From: Pectinatus cerevisiiphilus | Lineage (GTDB): Bacteria; Bacillota; Negativicutes; Selenomonadales; Selenomonadaceae | Assembly (NCBI RefSeq): GCF_004341685.1 | Contig: NZ_SMAA01000017.1 | Location: 1-50,941 of the forward strand | Reading direction: 5' to 3' | Length of the DNA: 50,941 nt | Shown: positions 39,606-48,218 of the stretch, piece by piece | Position numbering within the stretch: the first letter of the stretch is position 1 | Layout: each line of letters opens with the position of its first letter | Notes under the pieces: model-generated | Seen by the model: only the letters and a program-made list of their open reading frames with translations | The model's database searches: none | Told to the model about the DNA's origin: nothing | Position numbers and translations under genes: made by a program

Positions 39606-40559
39606 ATGCTTAAAATATATAAATCTTTGGAATCAGGGCCTTTAAAGGAATTAAATCTCAAAACGCTGGAAAAGGGAGCCTGGATCAACATCGTTTCTCC
39701 TACTCCTTATGAACTAAAAGTTGTCAGCAATCTGACAGAAGTTGAACCTGACTTTCTACGTTCAGCACTTGATGATGAAGAACGCTCACATATAGATGTT
39801 GAAGATAACTCTATTATGGTACTTACTAATTTACCTATTACCCGTGCACCGGAAGCATATGATACCTTGCCGTTGGCAATTATTTTAACCAGTGAATACA
39901 TAATTACTGTTTGTCTGGAAGACACACATGTGATATCTGAATTCAACCAACATACCAGCAGTACCTTTCGCACTTTTAAAAAGACCCGCTTTTTATTGCA
40001 GATCTTATACAAATCCGCAACATATTATCTGCGGTATCTGCGACAAATAGATAAATTATCTGATGAAATAGAAATAAAGCTACGTGAGTCTTTACAAAAT
40101 AGAGAAATATTACGTTTACTCGAATTGCAGAAAGGTCTTACTTATTTCAATGCATCATTGCGATCAAATGCAGCTGTCTTGGATAAACTCATGCGTATAC
40201 GCCTAAACCACAGTGTACAGGGCATTATCAAAGTATATGAAGAAGATGAGGACCTACTTGAAGATGTAATCATCGAAAATAAACAGGCACGTGAAATGGG
40301 TGATATGTATAGCACCATATTATCACGCATGGCAGATACCTTTTCTTCCATTATGTCAAACAACCTTAACCTTGTAATGCGTTTCTTAACGGCTGTAACA
40401 ATAATACTGGCTATTCCTACAGCCATATCTGGTTTTTTCGGAATGAACGTCGCCATCCCCTTTGCCGACAATCCTTTGGGGTTCCTATACGTATCTATAC
40501 TGGCAATATTTTTAGCCGGTTGTTGTGCTATATTTTTATGGCGAAGGAACATGTTTTAG
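39606..40559 (+). CDS. corA: CorA-family magnesium/metal-ion transporter
   Basis: The 317-residue protein has a long N-terminal cytoplasmic domain with acidic alpha/beta folds and coiled helices, then two C-terminal membrane segments. The signature GMN (FFGMNVAIP) follows the first membrane helix, as in CorA channels. These form pentamers that take up Mg2+ or, in some members, Co2+, Ni2+ or Mn2+. The ribosome-binding-like GGGAG is about 15 bases from the ATG, unusually far, consistent with leader control. Single-gene unit with its own promoter and terminator. Confidence 0.9.
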   Translation: MLKIYKSLESGPLKELNLKTLEKGAWINIVSPTPYELKVVSNLTEVEPDFLRSALDDEERSHIDVEDNSIMVLTNLPITRAPEAYDTLPLAIILTSEYIITVCLEDTHVISEFNQHTSSTFRTFKKTRFLLQILYKSATYYLRYLRQIDKLSDEIEIKLRESLQNREILRLLELQKGLTYFNASLRSNAAVLDKLMRIRLNHSVQGIIKVYEEDEDLLEDVIIENKQAREMGDMYSTILSRMADTFSSIMSNNLNLVMRFLTAVTIILAIPTAISGFFGMNVAIPFADNPLGFLYVSILAIFLAGCCAIFLWRRNMF

Positions 40560-40687
40560 GTACTTATTCTTCCTATTTACCTGCAATAATACTTCTATAG
40601 ATATAGTTGCAAAATTCAACTGTTATGATATAATGGGAGCAGAAAAATAGCCTTGACTATCTGTGCTTTTAGTAGGTTAGTTTGTAA

Positions 40688-40729
40688 AAATAACCGCTTA
40701 GTTTTGTAAGCTAAGGCGGTTATTTTTGT
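40688..40729 (+). terminator. Terminator after corA
   Basis: AATAACCGCTTAG pairs with CTAAGGCGGTTATT, followed by TTTTG. Confidence 0.85.
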
Positions 40730-40799
40730 AAATAGAATCAATACAATAAACAATGTTAAACGTTATATTATTATGGTTTTGCTTGAAGGAGTTTTTTTC

Positions 40800-41030
40800 A
40801 TGCCGACAATGACAGAATCTGCTCTAAAAAACGGCACCATCTACGGTGACAACGCCAATAAAGAATATATTTATATGCCGGCATCTGAAATAGGTATGGC
40901 AAAACCCTTATGTATTTTTGAACGGTCTGGAGAACGTTTTGATGTAAGTTTTTTAGATGCTTTGCACCTTGTGCATAAATTGAGTTTAAAACCAGTATCC
41001 CATCCAAAATTGGGCAAAAGTTCCTGTTGA
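40800..41030 (+). CDS. Small protein of unknown function
   Basis: I start at the ATG at 40800 because GAAGGAG lies 8 bases upstream (76 residues). No domain is recognised. It is followed after 13 bases by the Phd/YefM-like gene, so it may belong to the same unit. It could be a toxin partner only by position; nothing in the sequence suggests an RNase or nuclease fold. Confidence 0.6.
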   Translation: MPTMTESALKNGTIYGDNANKEYIYMPASEIGMAKPLCIFERSGERFDVSFLDALHLVHKLSLKPVSHPKLGKSSC

Positions 41031-41043
41031 AAGGGAGGATTTT

Positions 41044-41253
41044 ATGAAAGCTATACCGTCCTCGGATTTTCTGAGAGAATTTACTATTTATGCTGAACAA
41101 GCAGCAGACGAAAATGAAGTATTTATTATTCAACGAGCCAACAGTAAAAATTTAGTGTTAATGTCAATGGATAAATATAATGAATATAATAAAAAACTTT
41201 TTTTATTAAAAAACAGGGATGAAACTAATGACACTGAAAAAAACAATGCATAG
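41044..41253 (+). CDS. Phd/YefM-like small protein (orphan antitoxin-like)
   Basis: The 69-residue protein has the N-terminal pattern of Phd/YefM antitoxins: MKAIPSSDFLREFTIYAEQA, FIIQRANSKNLVLMSMDKYNEY. In that family the N-terminus binds DNA and the C-terminus neutralises a RelE/Doc toxin. No recognisable toxin lies downstream; instead a CsoR-like gene overlaps its end. AAGGGAGG precedes the ATG. The assignment rests on pattern resemblance and small size. Confidence 0.6.
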   Translation: MKAIPSSDFLREFTIYAEQAADENEVFIIQRANSKNLVLMSMDKYNEYNKKLFLLKNRDETNDTEKNNA

Positions 41254-41605
41254 GGACTCCTGTGCAGAAATCAATACATCTAAGAATAACTGTTCCGAAC
41301 CATATCTTCCCGCGCAAGCGGATGCTCCACATACACATGCCCATAAACATACACAGACGCATGCTGTCCTAAACCGTATGGCCCGTATCATTGGCCATAT
41401 GACTGCGGTTCGTCGTATGGTTGAAAGCGAACGTGACTGTAGTGATGTTTTAATCCAGTTATCCGCTATCAACGCAGCTGTAACTAACGTTTCTAAGCTG
41501 ATGCTGAAAGATCATCTGGAGCATTGTATTGTAGATGCGGCTAAGACAAATGATACTGAAACAATTGAAAAGCTAAAAAGTGCCATAGATAAATTCATAA
41601 AATAA
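41219..41605 (+). CDS. CsoR/RcnR/FrmR-family metal-sensing repressor with His-rich N-terminus
   Basis: The 128-residue protein has the all-helical DUF156 core: MARIIGHMTAVRRMVESERDCSDVLIQLSAINAAV with Cys74, then KDHLEHC with His99 and Cys103. The C-H-C spacing (25 and 4 residues) matches the Cu(I) site of CsoR. The N-terminus (residues 38-48) carries a His cluster (HTHAHKHTQTH), which is unusual and may add a metal site or storage segment. The frame overlaps the upstream gene by 35 bases; the ATG at 41228 is an alternative start with a better-spaced GGGAT. No metal pump is adjacent, so its target is unknown. Confidence 0.82.
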   Translation: MKLMTLKKTMHRDSCAEINTSKNNCSEPYLPAQADAPHTHAHKHTQTHAVLNRMARIIGHMTAVRRMVESERDCSDVLIQLSAINAAVTNVSKLMLKDHLEHCIVDAAKTNDTETIEKLKSAIDKFIK

Positions 41606-42107
41606 ATTTACTTTCCCATACGGCATCATTATTTTCATCTTACTGTTAATAATTATTGTCTACCGTGAAAGTTTTTTTATTTTTGGTCAACGTTGTTCAT
41701 AGTTGAGTTGACTATTTTAACATACCCAGCTATACTGCTTACTATAAATAAATTCTATTTTAAGTAGTGTTTTGTACCATTTGAGGTAAACCTCATTATA
41801 CATAATAGACTTAGCAGTATATTTCATTTTGGCTAAATATTATCCAGTGAAATATATTGCTAACTGTTCAACAAGTACTATATAGTCCTCTAATTATATT
41901 AGGCACAAACTTGCCCATGATTAAAAACAAATTAGAATATTTAAGCCTATTAGCGGCAAACATAAGCGGCGGTATTAGATACTATATGATAAGGCCGCTT
42001 CTTGGGCTGCGATTTTACAATTGTTTCTGGTATTTTTTACAATAACCTTGTAAAAAAACGTTGTTAACAAGTAAATTTTTTATAAAAAGCCAAAAAGTGG
42101 TGACGAA
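41606..42107. other. Gene-free region of about 500 bp before the thiolase operon
   Basis: AT-rich; no gene seen. It holds two copies of AACGTTGTT (41689-41697 and 42057-42065) and a hairpin AAGCGGC..GCCGCTT (about 41963-42001) without a T tract. The second copy lies about 50 bases before the thiolase start and could be an operator. Confidence 0.4.
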
Positions 42108-43262
42108 ATGCCTAAAGCTTATTTAATAGGCGGCCTGCGTACTCCTATCGGTAAAAAGAATGGCCGCTTAAAAAATTTTCTGCCCGAAGAACTGGCTGCT
42201 ATAGTTCTAAATGCTATCTTAAAAAAATATTCACTTATGCCAGAATGTGTAGATATTGTCCTTGCTGGTAATGTAACAGGCCCCGGAGGAAACCTTGCGC
42301 GAGTTTGTGTCCTAGAGGCTGGCTGGCCTTATTCAATCCCTGCACTAACACTTGATGCCCAATGCAGCTCTGGCCTTAACGCGATTGATATGGGTGCTGC
42401 TATGATAGAAGCCGGCCGTGCCCATATAGTCATTGCCGGTGGAGTCGAAAGTGCCTCTTTAGCTCCCAGCAAACGTCTTAATAGCAAAGATCCACGCTAT
42501 AAAGGGCCTGATTTTTACTATGAACAAGCGCCCTTTTCCCCAGAATGGATAGGCAATCCAGATATAGGCAGCGCAGCAGAAACACTGGCTGCAGATTTAG
42601 GAATCTTGCGTCCACAAATGGACGAATTTGCTTTAAAAAGCCATGAAAAAGCATGCTCTGCCCAAGAAACAGGTGCCTTAGCAGAAATAATTTGTCCTAT
42701 AGATATCAAGGGATATCTGTTCCAAAAGGACGAAGGCCCAAAAAAAAATATGAATATGAAACTATTGACCCGTCTAAAAAGCGCATTCGTCAAAGACGGT
42801 TGCATTACCGCTGGCAATTCCTGTCTCAAACATGATGGGGCAGCTTTTGTACTGCTCGCTTCAGAAACGGCCGCGCAAAAATACGGTCTTAAGGCACAAG
42901 CCTTTATTTCTCCCGCAATTATGCTAGGCTGTGACCCTAACAAATTTCCTTTGGGACCAATATATGCCATAAAGAAATTACTGGACAGCTATCAATTAAC
43001 CTTGCAAAATATTGATGCTGTAGAAATAAATGAAGCCTTTGCCGTTCAGTTAATAGCTTGTTGCCGCCAACTTCACCTGCCTTTGGAAAAAGTGAACCAA
43101 TTGGGCGGAGCAATAGCTTTTGGACATCCTTATGGTGCATCTGGTGCCATAAATCTACTGCACCTTTTACAAACCTTAAAGACACAGCAGGCAAAAACAG
43201 GTATCGTTTCCATCGGCGCAGTAGGTGGTCTTTCAACAGCAATGCTTCTGCAAAGGGTGTGA
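42108..43262 (+). CDS. Thiolase-family protein with the second catalytic Cys replaced by Ser
   Basis: The 384-residue protein aligns along its length with acetyl-CoA acetyltransferases: nucleophile Cys86 (LDAQCSSGLNAID), VEINEAFAVQ (Asn/Glu motif) and GGAIAFGHPYGASGA with His340. The C-terminal motif should read CxG, but here it is GIVSIGAVGGL: Ser368 stands where the proton-donor Cys (Cys378 in Zoogloea thiolase) belongs. Ordinary Claisen condensation would be impaired, so it may do another acyl-transfer or condensation reaction. It is the first gene of an operon with a ligase and a hotdog protein. Confidence 0.85.
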   Translation: MPKAYLIGGLRTPIGKKNGRLKNFLPEELAAIVLNAILKKYSLMPECVDIVLAGNVTGPGGNLARVCVLEAGWPYSIPALTLDAQCSSGLNAIDMGAAMIEAGRAHIVIAGGVESASLAPSKRLNSKDPRYKGPDFYYEQAPFSPEWIGNPDIGSAAETLAADLGILRPQMDEFALKSHEKACSAQETGALAEIICPIDIKGYLFQKDEGPKKNMNMKLLTRLKSAFVKDGCITAGNSCLKHDGAAFVLLASETAAQKYGLKAQAFISPAIMLGCDPNKFPLGPIYAIKKLLDSYQLTLQNIDAVEINEAFAVQLIACCRQLHLPLEKVNQLGGAIAFGHPYGASGAINLLHLLQTLKTQQAKTGIVSIGAVGGLSTAMLLQRV

Positions 43263-43266
43263 TTAT

Positions 43267-44591
43267 ATGCTGATAACAGATCTACTTAAAAATCAACCGA
43301 AAGAAAAAATATGTTTTAGTTGTGCCAGCAAACAACTCACATATGGAGAACTGGACGCACAAAGCTCTGCAATGGCAAAGGCAGCTACATTTATAAAAAA
43401 AGGAGAAAAAATATTTCTCCAAAATAGTGACCCTTTGCAACTTATACTTTGTTTTTTGCCATCATTAAAGCAGGTGGCATATGTATTCTAGCCAGTAGTA
43501 AAATGCCCGAAAAGCTTACCGCTCGCTTGATGAAAAAATATGATATCTCCCAAAAAGTTTTCTTCAGTGATTTTCTGACAAGTACCTCGCACAAATGTCC
43601 CACCTTAAATCCTGAAAATATTTTTCTCGGCGCGATGAGTTCCGGTTCTTCTACGGGTATTCCCAAAATAATTTTTCGCGACCACCAAAGCTGGCTTGCT
43701 GCTTTTCCCTGGCAAAGTAAATTATTTCATATTAATAAAAACGATACGCTCTACCTTATTGGTGAGCTTTCCTACACAGCCAATCTAAATGCTTGTATAC
43801 ATGCCTTCTTTACTGGTGCTTCAGTGGTAATTGCCCCCAACAGACTACCCCAGACATGGCTAAAAGAGATCAATGCATATTCCATAAGTGCTTTATTTAT
43901 GGTACCTGCCCACTACAGCATCCTTTTAAAAGCACTTAGTAAGCCCAATAACAACATCTCTTCGCTTGTCACAGGTGGTGCAAAGATAAACAAAACAACA
44001 GTCCAGCAACTGCACCATTATTTTCCCAATGCCTCCATCGTTGAATACTATGGCGCCAGTGAACTCGGCCATGTGAGCTATGCGGACATACACGATTTAC
44101 TTACAAGACCACAAAGTACGGGAAAAATTTTCCCTGGCGTTAAAATAGAAATAACAGATGGCTTAGTCTGGGTTGAAAGCCCCTATTTAGTTCCTTCCAA
44201 AAGGCCAAAAGCCACTGCTGGAGACTTAGGTTCCCTTAGCACTGACGGTTATCTCACTCTTCGGGGCAGGAAAAATGGTACCGTTAATATAGGCGGTGTC
44301 AAAATACAACCTGAGCAAATAGAATACTGCCTTAAAGAACATCCACAGATAGACGATGCTGCCGTCTTTTCACTACCTGACCATCTACGTGGAGAAAAAC
44401 TAATCGCAGCAATAGTTCGTAAAACAGATAACATCAAAACAAAAGATATTATTCATTTCTGTCGACAAAACACCGGGCATTATCCACAGAAAATATATTT
44501 TTTACCCAAATTGCCTTTAAATAATAGCGGTAAAGTAGATAAAAATTTACTGCGAAAAATAGTTATGGAGGCATCTTATGGAAACAATTGA
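43267..44591 (+). pseudogene. AMP-dependent acyl ligase, frameshifted in a poly-T run
   Basis: The gene starts at the ATG at 43267 (AAAGGG upstream), four bases after the thiolase stop. The N-terminal frame reads to LQLILC and then fails at T6 (43452-43457); seven T would give LILCFFAIIKAGG and join it to the rest (43449-44591). The remainder has the adenylate-forming motifs: MSSGSSTGIPKI (A3), YGASELGH (A5), GDLGSLSTDGYLTLRGR (A7/A8) and the catalytic Lys in NNSGKVDKNLL (A10). The joined protein is about 440 residues, shorter than most acyl-CoA ligases. It would activate a carboxylic acid as acyl-AMP or acyl-CoA. A second homopolymer frameshift in this window makes sequencing error a real alternative. 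Confidence 0.82.
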
Positions 44592-44988
44592 AAAATTTTT
44601 ACCGCAAAGAGCACCGTTCTTATTTGTTGATGAAATACTATCAACAGATAATGATCTTATTATTGGTAAAAAAAAATACGGCAGTGATTTTATCTTTTAT
44701 GAAAAATGCGGCGAACATCTTTACGTTCCACCAACATTATTATTAGAGTCATTAATGCAGTGCGGTGGTGCAGGTGCTAAAATGCTTAACCCTACTAAAA
44801 TTAACATCTTCGCAGTGTTCTCTATCACAAAAGTCAAGATAAGAACTCCTGTATATTTTTCAGACACAACTACTATGAAGATTACAACCCTTCATATGCA
44901 CGGCCGTTATTTCCAACAAAAAGGATCATCTTTCTTAAATGGAAAACTTATATTGAGTGCTGTTTGGCAATGTATGGCAATAAAATAA
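44578..44988 (+). CDS. FabZ-like hotdog-fold protein with degenerate catalytic site
   Basis: The 136-residue protein resembles 3-hydroxyacyl-ACP dehydratases: LPQRAPFLFVDEIL matches the FabZ LPHRYPFLLVDRV start, and PPTLLLESLMQ with Glu57 matches the catalytic Glu region. The FabZ catalytic His is replaced (Lys43 at the aligned place, in YEKCGEHLYVPP). So it may be a dehydratase with altered chemistry, a thioesterase or a binding protein. It overlaps the ligase end by 14 bases and is coupled to it. Confidence 0.7.
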   Translation: METIEKFLPQRAPFLFVDEILSTDNDLIIGKKKYGSDFIFYEKCGEHLYVPPTLLLESLMQCGGAGAKMLNPTKINIFAVFSITKVKIRTPVYFSDTTTMKITTLHMHGRYFQQKGSSFLNGKLILSAVWQCMAIK

Positions 44989-45028
44989 AAACAGTCTATC
45001 ATGTCCTCGCAACATGATAGACTGTTTT
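44989..45028. terminator. Bidirectional terminator between the hotdog gene and cbiT
   Basis: AAAACAGTCTATCATG pairs with CATGATAGACTGTTTT around 9 bases; the two operons converge on it. Confidence 0.92.
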
Positions 45029-45610
45029 CTATTTCACACGGCACGTTATTATATAAACTGGATTCATGCCCATCATCATATCATAATCTCCTGCCCTCTT
45101 CAGACGACTAGACTGAATCAATACTGCTTCATATTCATACATGTCATTTTGCTTCATGTACTCAAGAACCATCGTAGCGGTTTGCAATGTTATTGCATTA
45201 GCCACTATTCGCCCGCCCGGATTAATGTGAGCCGTAATAACATCCAATATTTCTGGAAGATTACCACCGCTACCACCTATAAAAACAACATCATAATCAT
45301 TTATATCATTAAGTGCATCTGGTGCAGTACCTTTAATTATAGAAATATTTTTATCAACATTGAATTTCTGGGCATTTTGTTTTATTAGCGAAACAGCTTC
45401 TGGATTCTTCTCTACAGCATATACATGTCCCTTTTCTGCCATAAGCGCCGCTTCAATGGAGAGAGAACCTGTCCCCGCACCTATGTCAAGAACAATGCTG
45501 CTTTCATTAATTTCAGCCTTACATAAAGTAATAATACGTATTTCCTCTTTTGTCATCGGCACATTGCCGCGAATAAACAATTCATCTTTAATTCCTGGTA
45601 TATGCATCAT
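45029..45610 (-). CDS. cbiT: Cobalt-precorrin-6B C15-methyltransferase (decarboxylating)
   Basis: I start at the ATG at 45610, which overlaps the cbiE stop as ATGA; the frame is open further upstream but inside cbiE. The class I methyltransferase fold shows VLDIGAGTGSLSIEAALMAE (SAM loop) and YAVEKNPEAVSLIKQN, then FIGGSGGNLPEILDV typical of CbiT. It methylates C15 and removes the C12 acetate carboxyl. Third gene of a cbiD-cbiE-cbiT unit. Confidence 0.93.
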   Translation of the reverse strand: MMHIPGIKDELFIRGNVPMTKEEIRIITLCKAEINESSIVLDIGAGTGSLSIEAALMAEKGHVYAVEKNPEAVSLIKQNAQKFNVDKNISIIKGTAPDALNDINDYDVVFIGGSGGNLPEILDVITAHINPGGRIVANAITLQTATMVLEYMKQNDMYEYEAVLIQSSRLKRAGDYDMMMGMNPVYIITCRVK

Positions 45611-46233
45611 CCAGCCACCACCATTATACAATGCCGTACAGCATCTCTCGCAGTAGCTTGCAAAAGGCTGACAGCAAGGATTTTTTCATCTGGGTACGAA
45701 AGTCGTTCACATATATATGCCTGCGTATTTTGCGGCCAGCCTGCGTCCAACAGTAGCATAGCTATCCGCTGTGAGTTATGTTCAGCATCTGTCAGCATAC
45801 CTATTAGACGTCCCTTTTCATAAGCTAGCGACGCATAATCAGGCAGCCTGCCATGTAGGCTCATCAAATCCGCATTCTGCCAAGGTAGCCCAATGCGCGA
45901 AAAAGCTAACTGCATAGAACTTATCCCCGGAATTACCTTTAACCTGGACAATGCAAATTCATTGCGCAACGCCGGCAAAAGTGAATAATAACCTGGATCA
46001 CCTGATACCATAACCACTACATCTTCCCGTAATGATTCTTCTCGTATAAAGGTGATTGCGGCCTGAATATCAGCTGTAATAGGTGCTGTTTTTTGTCCTT
46101 CTGTTGCATAATCAGCTAATGCACGTTTTCCCCCGACTAATACTTTAGCTTCATTGATCTTTTTCAAAGCAATCGGTAAAATATAATCCCTCGCTCCAGG
46201 ACCAATACCGACAACTGTTATATTATGTTCCAA
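45607..46233 (-). CDS. cbiE: Cobalt-precorrin-7 C5-methyltransferase
   Basis: The 208-residue tetrapyrrole methylase starts ITVVGIGPGARDYILPIALKKI and has VVVMVSGDPGYYSLLPAL and VIPGISSMQLAFSRIGLPWQNADLMSLHGR, all typical of CbiE. The start codon is TTG (46233-46231) with AGGAA 7 bases upstream and lies within the end of cbiD. CbiE and CbiT are separate proteins here and fused as CobL in the aerobic pathway. Confidence 0.92.
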   Translation of the reverse strand: MEHNITVVGIGPGARDYILPIALKKINEAKVLVGGKRALADYATEGQKTAPITADIQAAITFIREESLREDVVVMVSGDPGYYSLLPALRNEFALSRLKVIPGISSMQLAFSRIGLPWQNADLMSLHGRLPDYASLAYEKGRLIGMLTDAEHNSQRIAMLLLDAGWPQNTQAYICERLSYPDEKILAVSLLQATARDAVRHCIMVVAG

Positions 46234-47321
46234 TGTAATTTCCTGCCTATCTCTTTTGCATTTTCATCCATTCCCAAAATTTTCCCCTTTAGTGTTGCCA
46301 TTATCGTCCCAACCTGCAATTTTTGAAAGACATGCTGCATCGCGCGACTACTTGCGCGCTTACACAAAAGCGGATAAAGTTTGTGCTCAAGATGATATTC
46401 TTCAACGACCTCCATAGCTGCTTCCGTCGTTATACAATCAAAAATTTTTTTTACTCCTTCTTTATCCATACCCAAAAGAGCTGAATAAGCTGCCATTGTT
46501 TCCAGCCTAGCATCAGAAATTTTACTATGCGTGTAAAAATTTCCCGCAGCGACCTTAACAAGCTTACCCAAATGCCCTAAAAGCAAAATACCAGCCAATT
46601 TTTTGTCTGCCGCATATTCTAGCATATAACCAATAAAATTACTGGTTTGGACAATAGCTTGCTGTGGTAAACCCAAATTAACGGCTATATTTTCACCTAT
46701 TTTTCCTGGAACAAAAATCTGATTGGAAAAACCCGCTGCCAGTGCCACATCAATCTGCGGTGTCAAAGAATTTTTAAAGCCTTCTTCTGACATAGGCCTC
46801 ACAATACCACTTGTCCCAATTACAGAGATACCTCCCTCAATGCCGAGTATTGGATTTAAGGTACGTTTAGCCAATTCCTTTCCTAGCGGTATAGCTATAG
46901 TAATATCACAGCCTTGTCCTGCTGGTAGCAACTCATGCACCACATTAGTCATCATTTTGCGTGGTCCCGGATTTATTGAAGGCTGGCCTACAGGTACCGA
47001 CAATCCCGCCTTAGTGACTATACCAATGCCGTCACCGGCAAAAAATCGCACATTGCCGTTATTATTTAAGATTACTTTTGTAAAAACAGATACACCATGC
47101 GTTATGTCTGGATCATCACCTGCATCCTTAATAACTTCAGCCCATATTTCTCCCTTAGAAACTTTCACTTGTTTTATAGGAATATGCAGTTTTTCCCCAC
47201 TTAAAGCATCTATTTCTACTTCTGTCGGCACAACTTTTTTCAACAAAAATAGAAGTGCTGCTTTTGTTCCAGCCGCAGCACAGGAACCAGTAGTATATCC
47301 ACTTTTTAATTTTTTTATCAT
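46218..47321 (-). CDS. cbiD: Cobalt-precorrin-5B C1-methyltransferase
   Basis: The 367-residue protein begins KLKSGYTTGSCAAAGTKAALL, the CbiD signature, and has GDDPDITHGVSVF, GDGIGIVTKAGLSVPVGQPSINPGPRKM and ILGIEGGISVIGTSGIVRPMSEEGFK. CbiD methylates C1 in the anaerobic pathway. It is the first gene of this unit; no cobalamin riboswitch is visible upstream in 47322-47409. Confidence 0.95.
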   Translation of the reverse strand: MIKKLKSGYTTGSCAAAGTKAALLFLLKKVVPTEVEIDALSGEKLHIPIKQVKVSKGEIWAEVIKDAGDDPDITHGVSVFTKVILNNNGNVRFFAGDGIGIVTKAGLSVPVGQPSINPGPRKMMTNVVHELLPAGQGCDITIAIPLGKELAKRTLNPILGIEGGISVIGTSGIVRPMSEEGFKNSLTPQIDVALAAGFSNQIFVPGKIGENIAVNLGLPQQAIVQTSNFIGYMLEYAADKKLAGILLLGHLGKLVKVAAGNFYTHSKISDARLETMAAYSALLGMDKEGVKKIFDCITTEAAMEVVEEYHLEHKLYPLLCKRASSRAMQHVFQKLQVGTIMATLKGKILGMDENAKEIGRKLHWNII

Positions 47322-47409
47322 AACCTATTTATACCTTATATATTATTACTACATAATAAAATTATAGCTTATGTTTACATCAGGTGCAACACGGCCTCAT
47401 TATCTGATT

Positions 47410-47781
47410 TCACTTATTCTTTCGTTTTGTGGATTCCTCCTCCGATTCATCCACATACAATGCTTCAATAATCTTTGAAAGCCTCCTCTTTTCTTTTTGT
47501 GTGACTTCCATGCCATTCAAAGTATAATTTTCTTCTTTTATGAAACTAATAAGTTCCCTTGGTTCTTCCTCACGTGTAGGATATATCTGGTCAAATCCAC
47601 TCAAATATTCAGGAGTAGTGTGCAACGCACGGCAAATCTTTTCCAAAACTTCATAAGCTGGTCGGACATTTTTCAGTTCATATTTGCCGATAGTAGTTCT
47701 ATTGACACCCACTATATCAGCTAATTTTTGTTGACTCATTTTTCTCTGCATCCTAAGTTTTTTTAATCTGCTTCCGAGCAT
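47410..47781 (-). CDS. XRE-family transcriptional regulator
   Basis: I choose the ATG at 47781 (123 residues) because GAGAGGTG precedes it. The N-terminal HTH_3 domain (residues 1-60) reads RLKKLRMQRKMSQQKLADIVGVNRTTIGKYELKNVRPAYEVLEKICRAL. The C-terminal half is charged and has no recognised domain. It is divergent from a second XRE gene, with shared operator-like repeats between them, so the two may form a switch. Confidence 0.88.
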   Translation of the reverse strand: MLGSRLKKLRMQRKMSQQKLADIVGVNRTTIGKYELKNVRPAYEVLEKICRALHTTPEYLSGFDQIYPTREEEPRELISFIKEENYTLNGMEVTQKEKRRLSKIIEALYVDESEEESTKRKNK

Positions 47782-47830
47782 ATAATTCACCTCTCATCCA
47801 ATTATAAGAGCTAATTTTTCTCTTGTATAT

Positions 47831-47844
47831 GAGAATAAGTTCTC
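47831..47844. promoter_or_regulatory. Palindromic operator candidate GAGAATAAGTTCTC
   Basis: GAGAA and TTCTC are inverted around four bases. TGAGAA recurs at about 47860 and 47888 on either side of the -10 box of the downstream gene. Confidence 0.55.
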
Positions 47845-47852
47845 TATTAATG

Positions 47853-47880
47853 TTGACAATGAGAATTTTTATTATATAAT
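47853..47880 (+). promoter_or_regulatory. Promoter of the small XRE gene
   Basis: TTGACA (47853-47858), 16 bases, TATAAT (47875-47880), both perfect to consensus. Confidence 0.85.
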
Positions 47881-47926
47881 GAACTTATGAGAAAATATTA
47901 TCTATCGTATTTCAAGGAGTGAGAAA

Positions 47927-48133
47927 ATGAACATCATTGAAGAAAAACGGTTAAGATTAGGCCTAACGCAAAAACAATTAGCAGATAAAATTGGTGTTGA
48001 TCGTACAACAGTGGGTAAATGGGAATTAGGTATATCGATACCACGCATTGAAAAATTACTAATACTCGCTAAAACACTAGATTGTTCTATTGAAGATATA
48101 TATTCTTGTCAAAAAGAAAGATTGCATACATAA
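47927..48133 (+). CDS. Small XRE-family (Cro/C1-type) regulator
   Basis: The 68-residue protein is little more than one HTH_3 domain: KRLRLGLTQKQLADKIGVDRTTVGKWELGISIPRIEKLLILAKTL, followed by a short tail. AAGGAG precedes the ATG. The strong promoter overlaps TGAGAA repeats, suggesting repression by this protein or its divergent neighbour. Single HTH proteins of this size are common in phage-like switches and toxin-antitoxin loci, but no other such gene is adjacent. Confidence 0.88.
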   Translation: MNIIEEKRLRLGLTQKQLADKIGVDRTTVGKWELGISIPRIEKLLILAKTLDCSIEDIYSCQKERLHT

Positions 48134-48218
48134 TTTATTCATTATAATAATTGTTCTAAATTTCTTATTAACAGAACTTGTTTGTTTATACCAAATAAAT
48201 AATACTACTTTGTGCTGT

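Noticed and set aside
39427-39645. 72-codon ORF overlapping the corA start
   Set aside because: It covers the promoter and structured leader, has no ribosome-binding site and no recognisable product.
45014-45388. Plus-strand ORF opposite cbiT
   Set aside because: It reads through the reverse complement of the SAM-methyltransferase gene and shows no domain.
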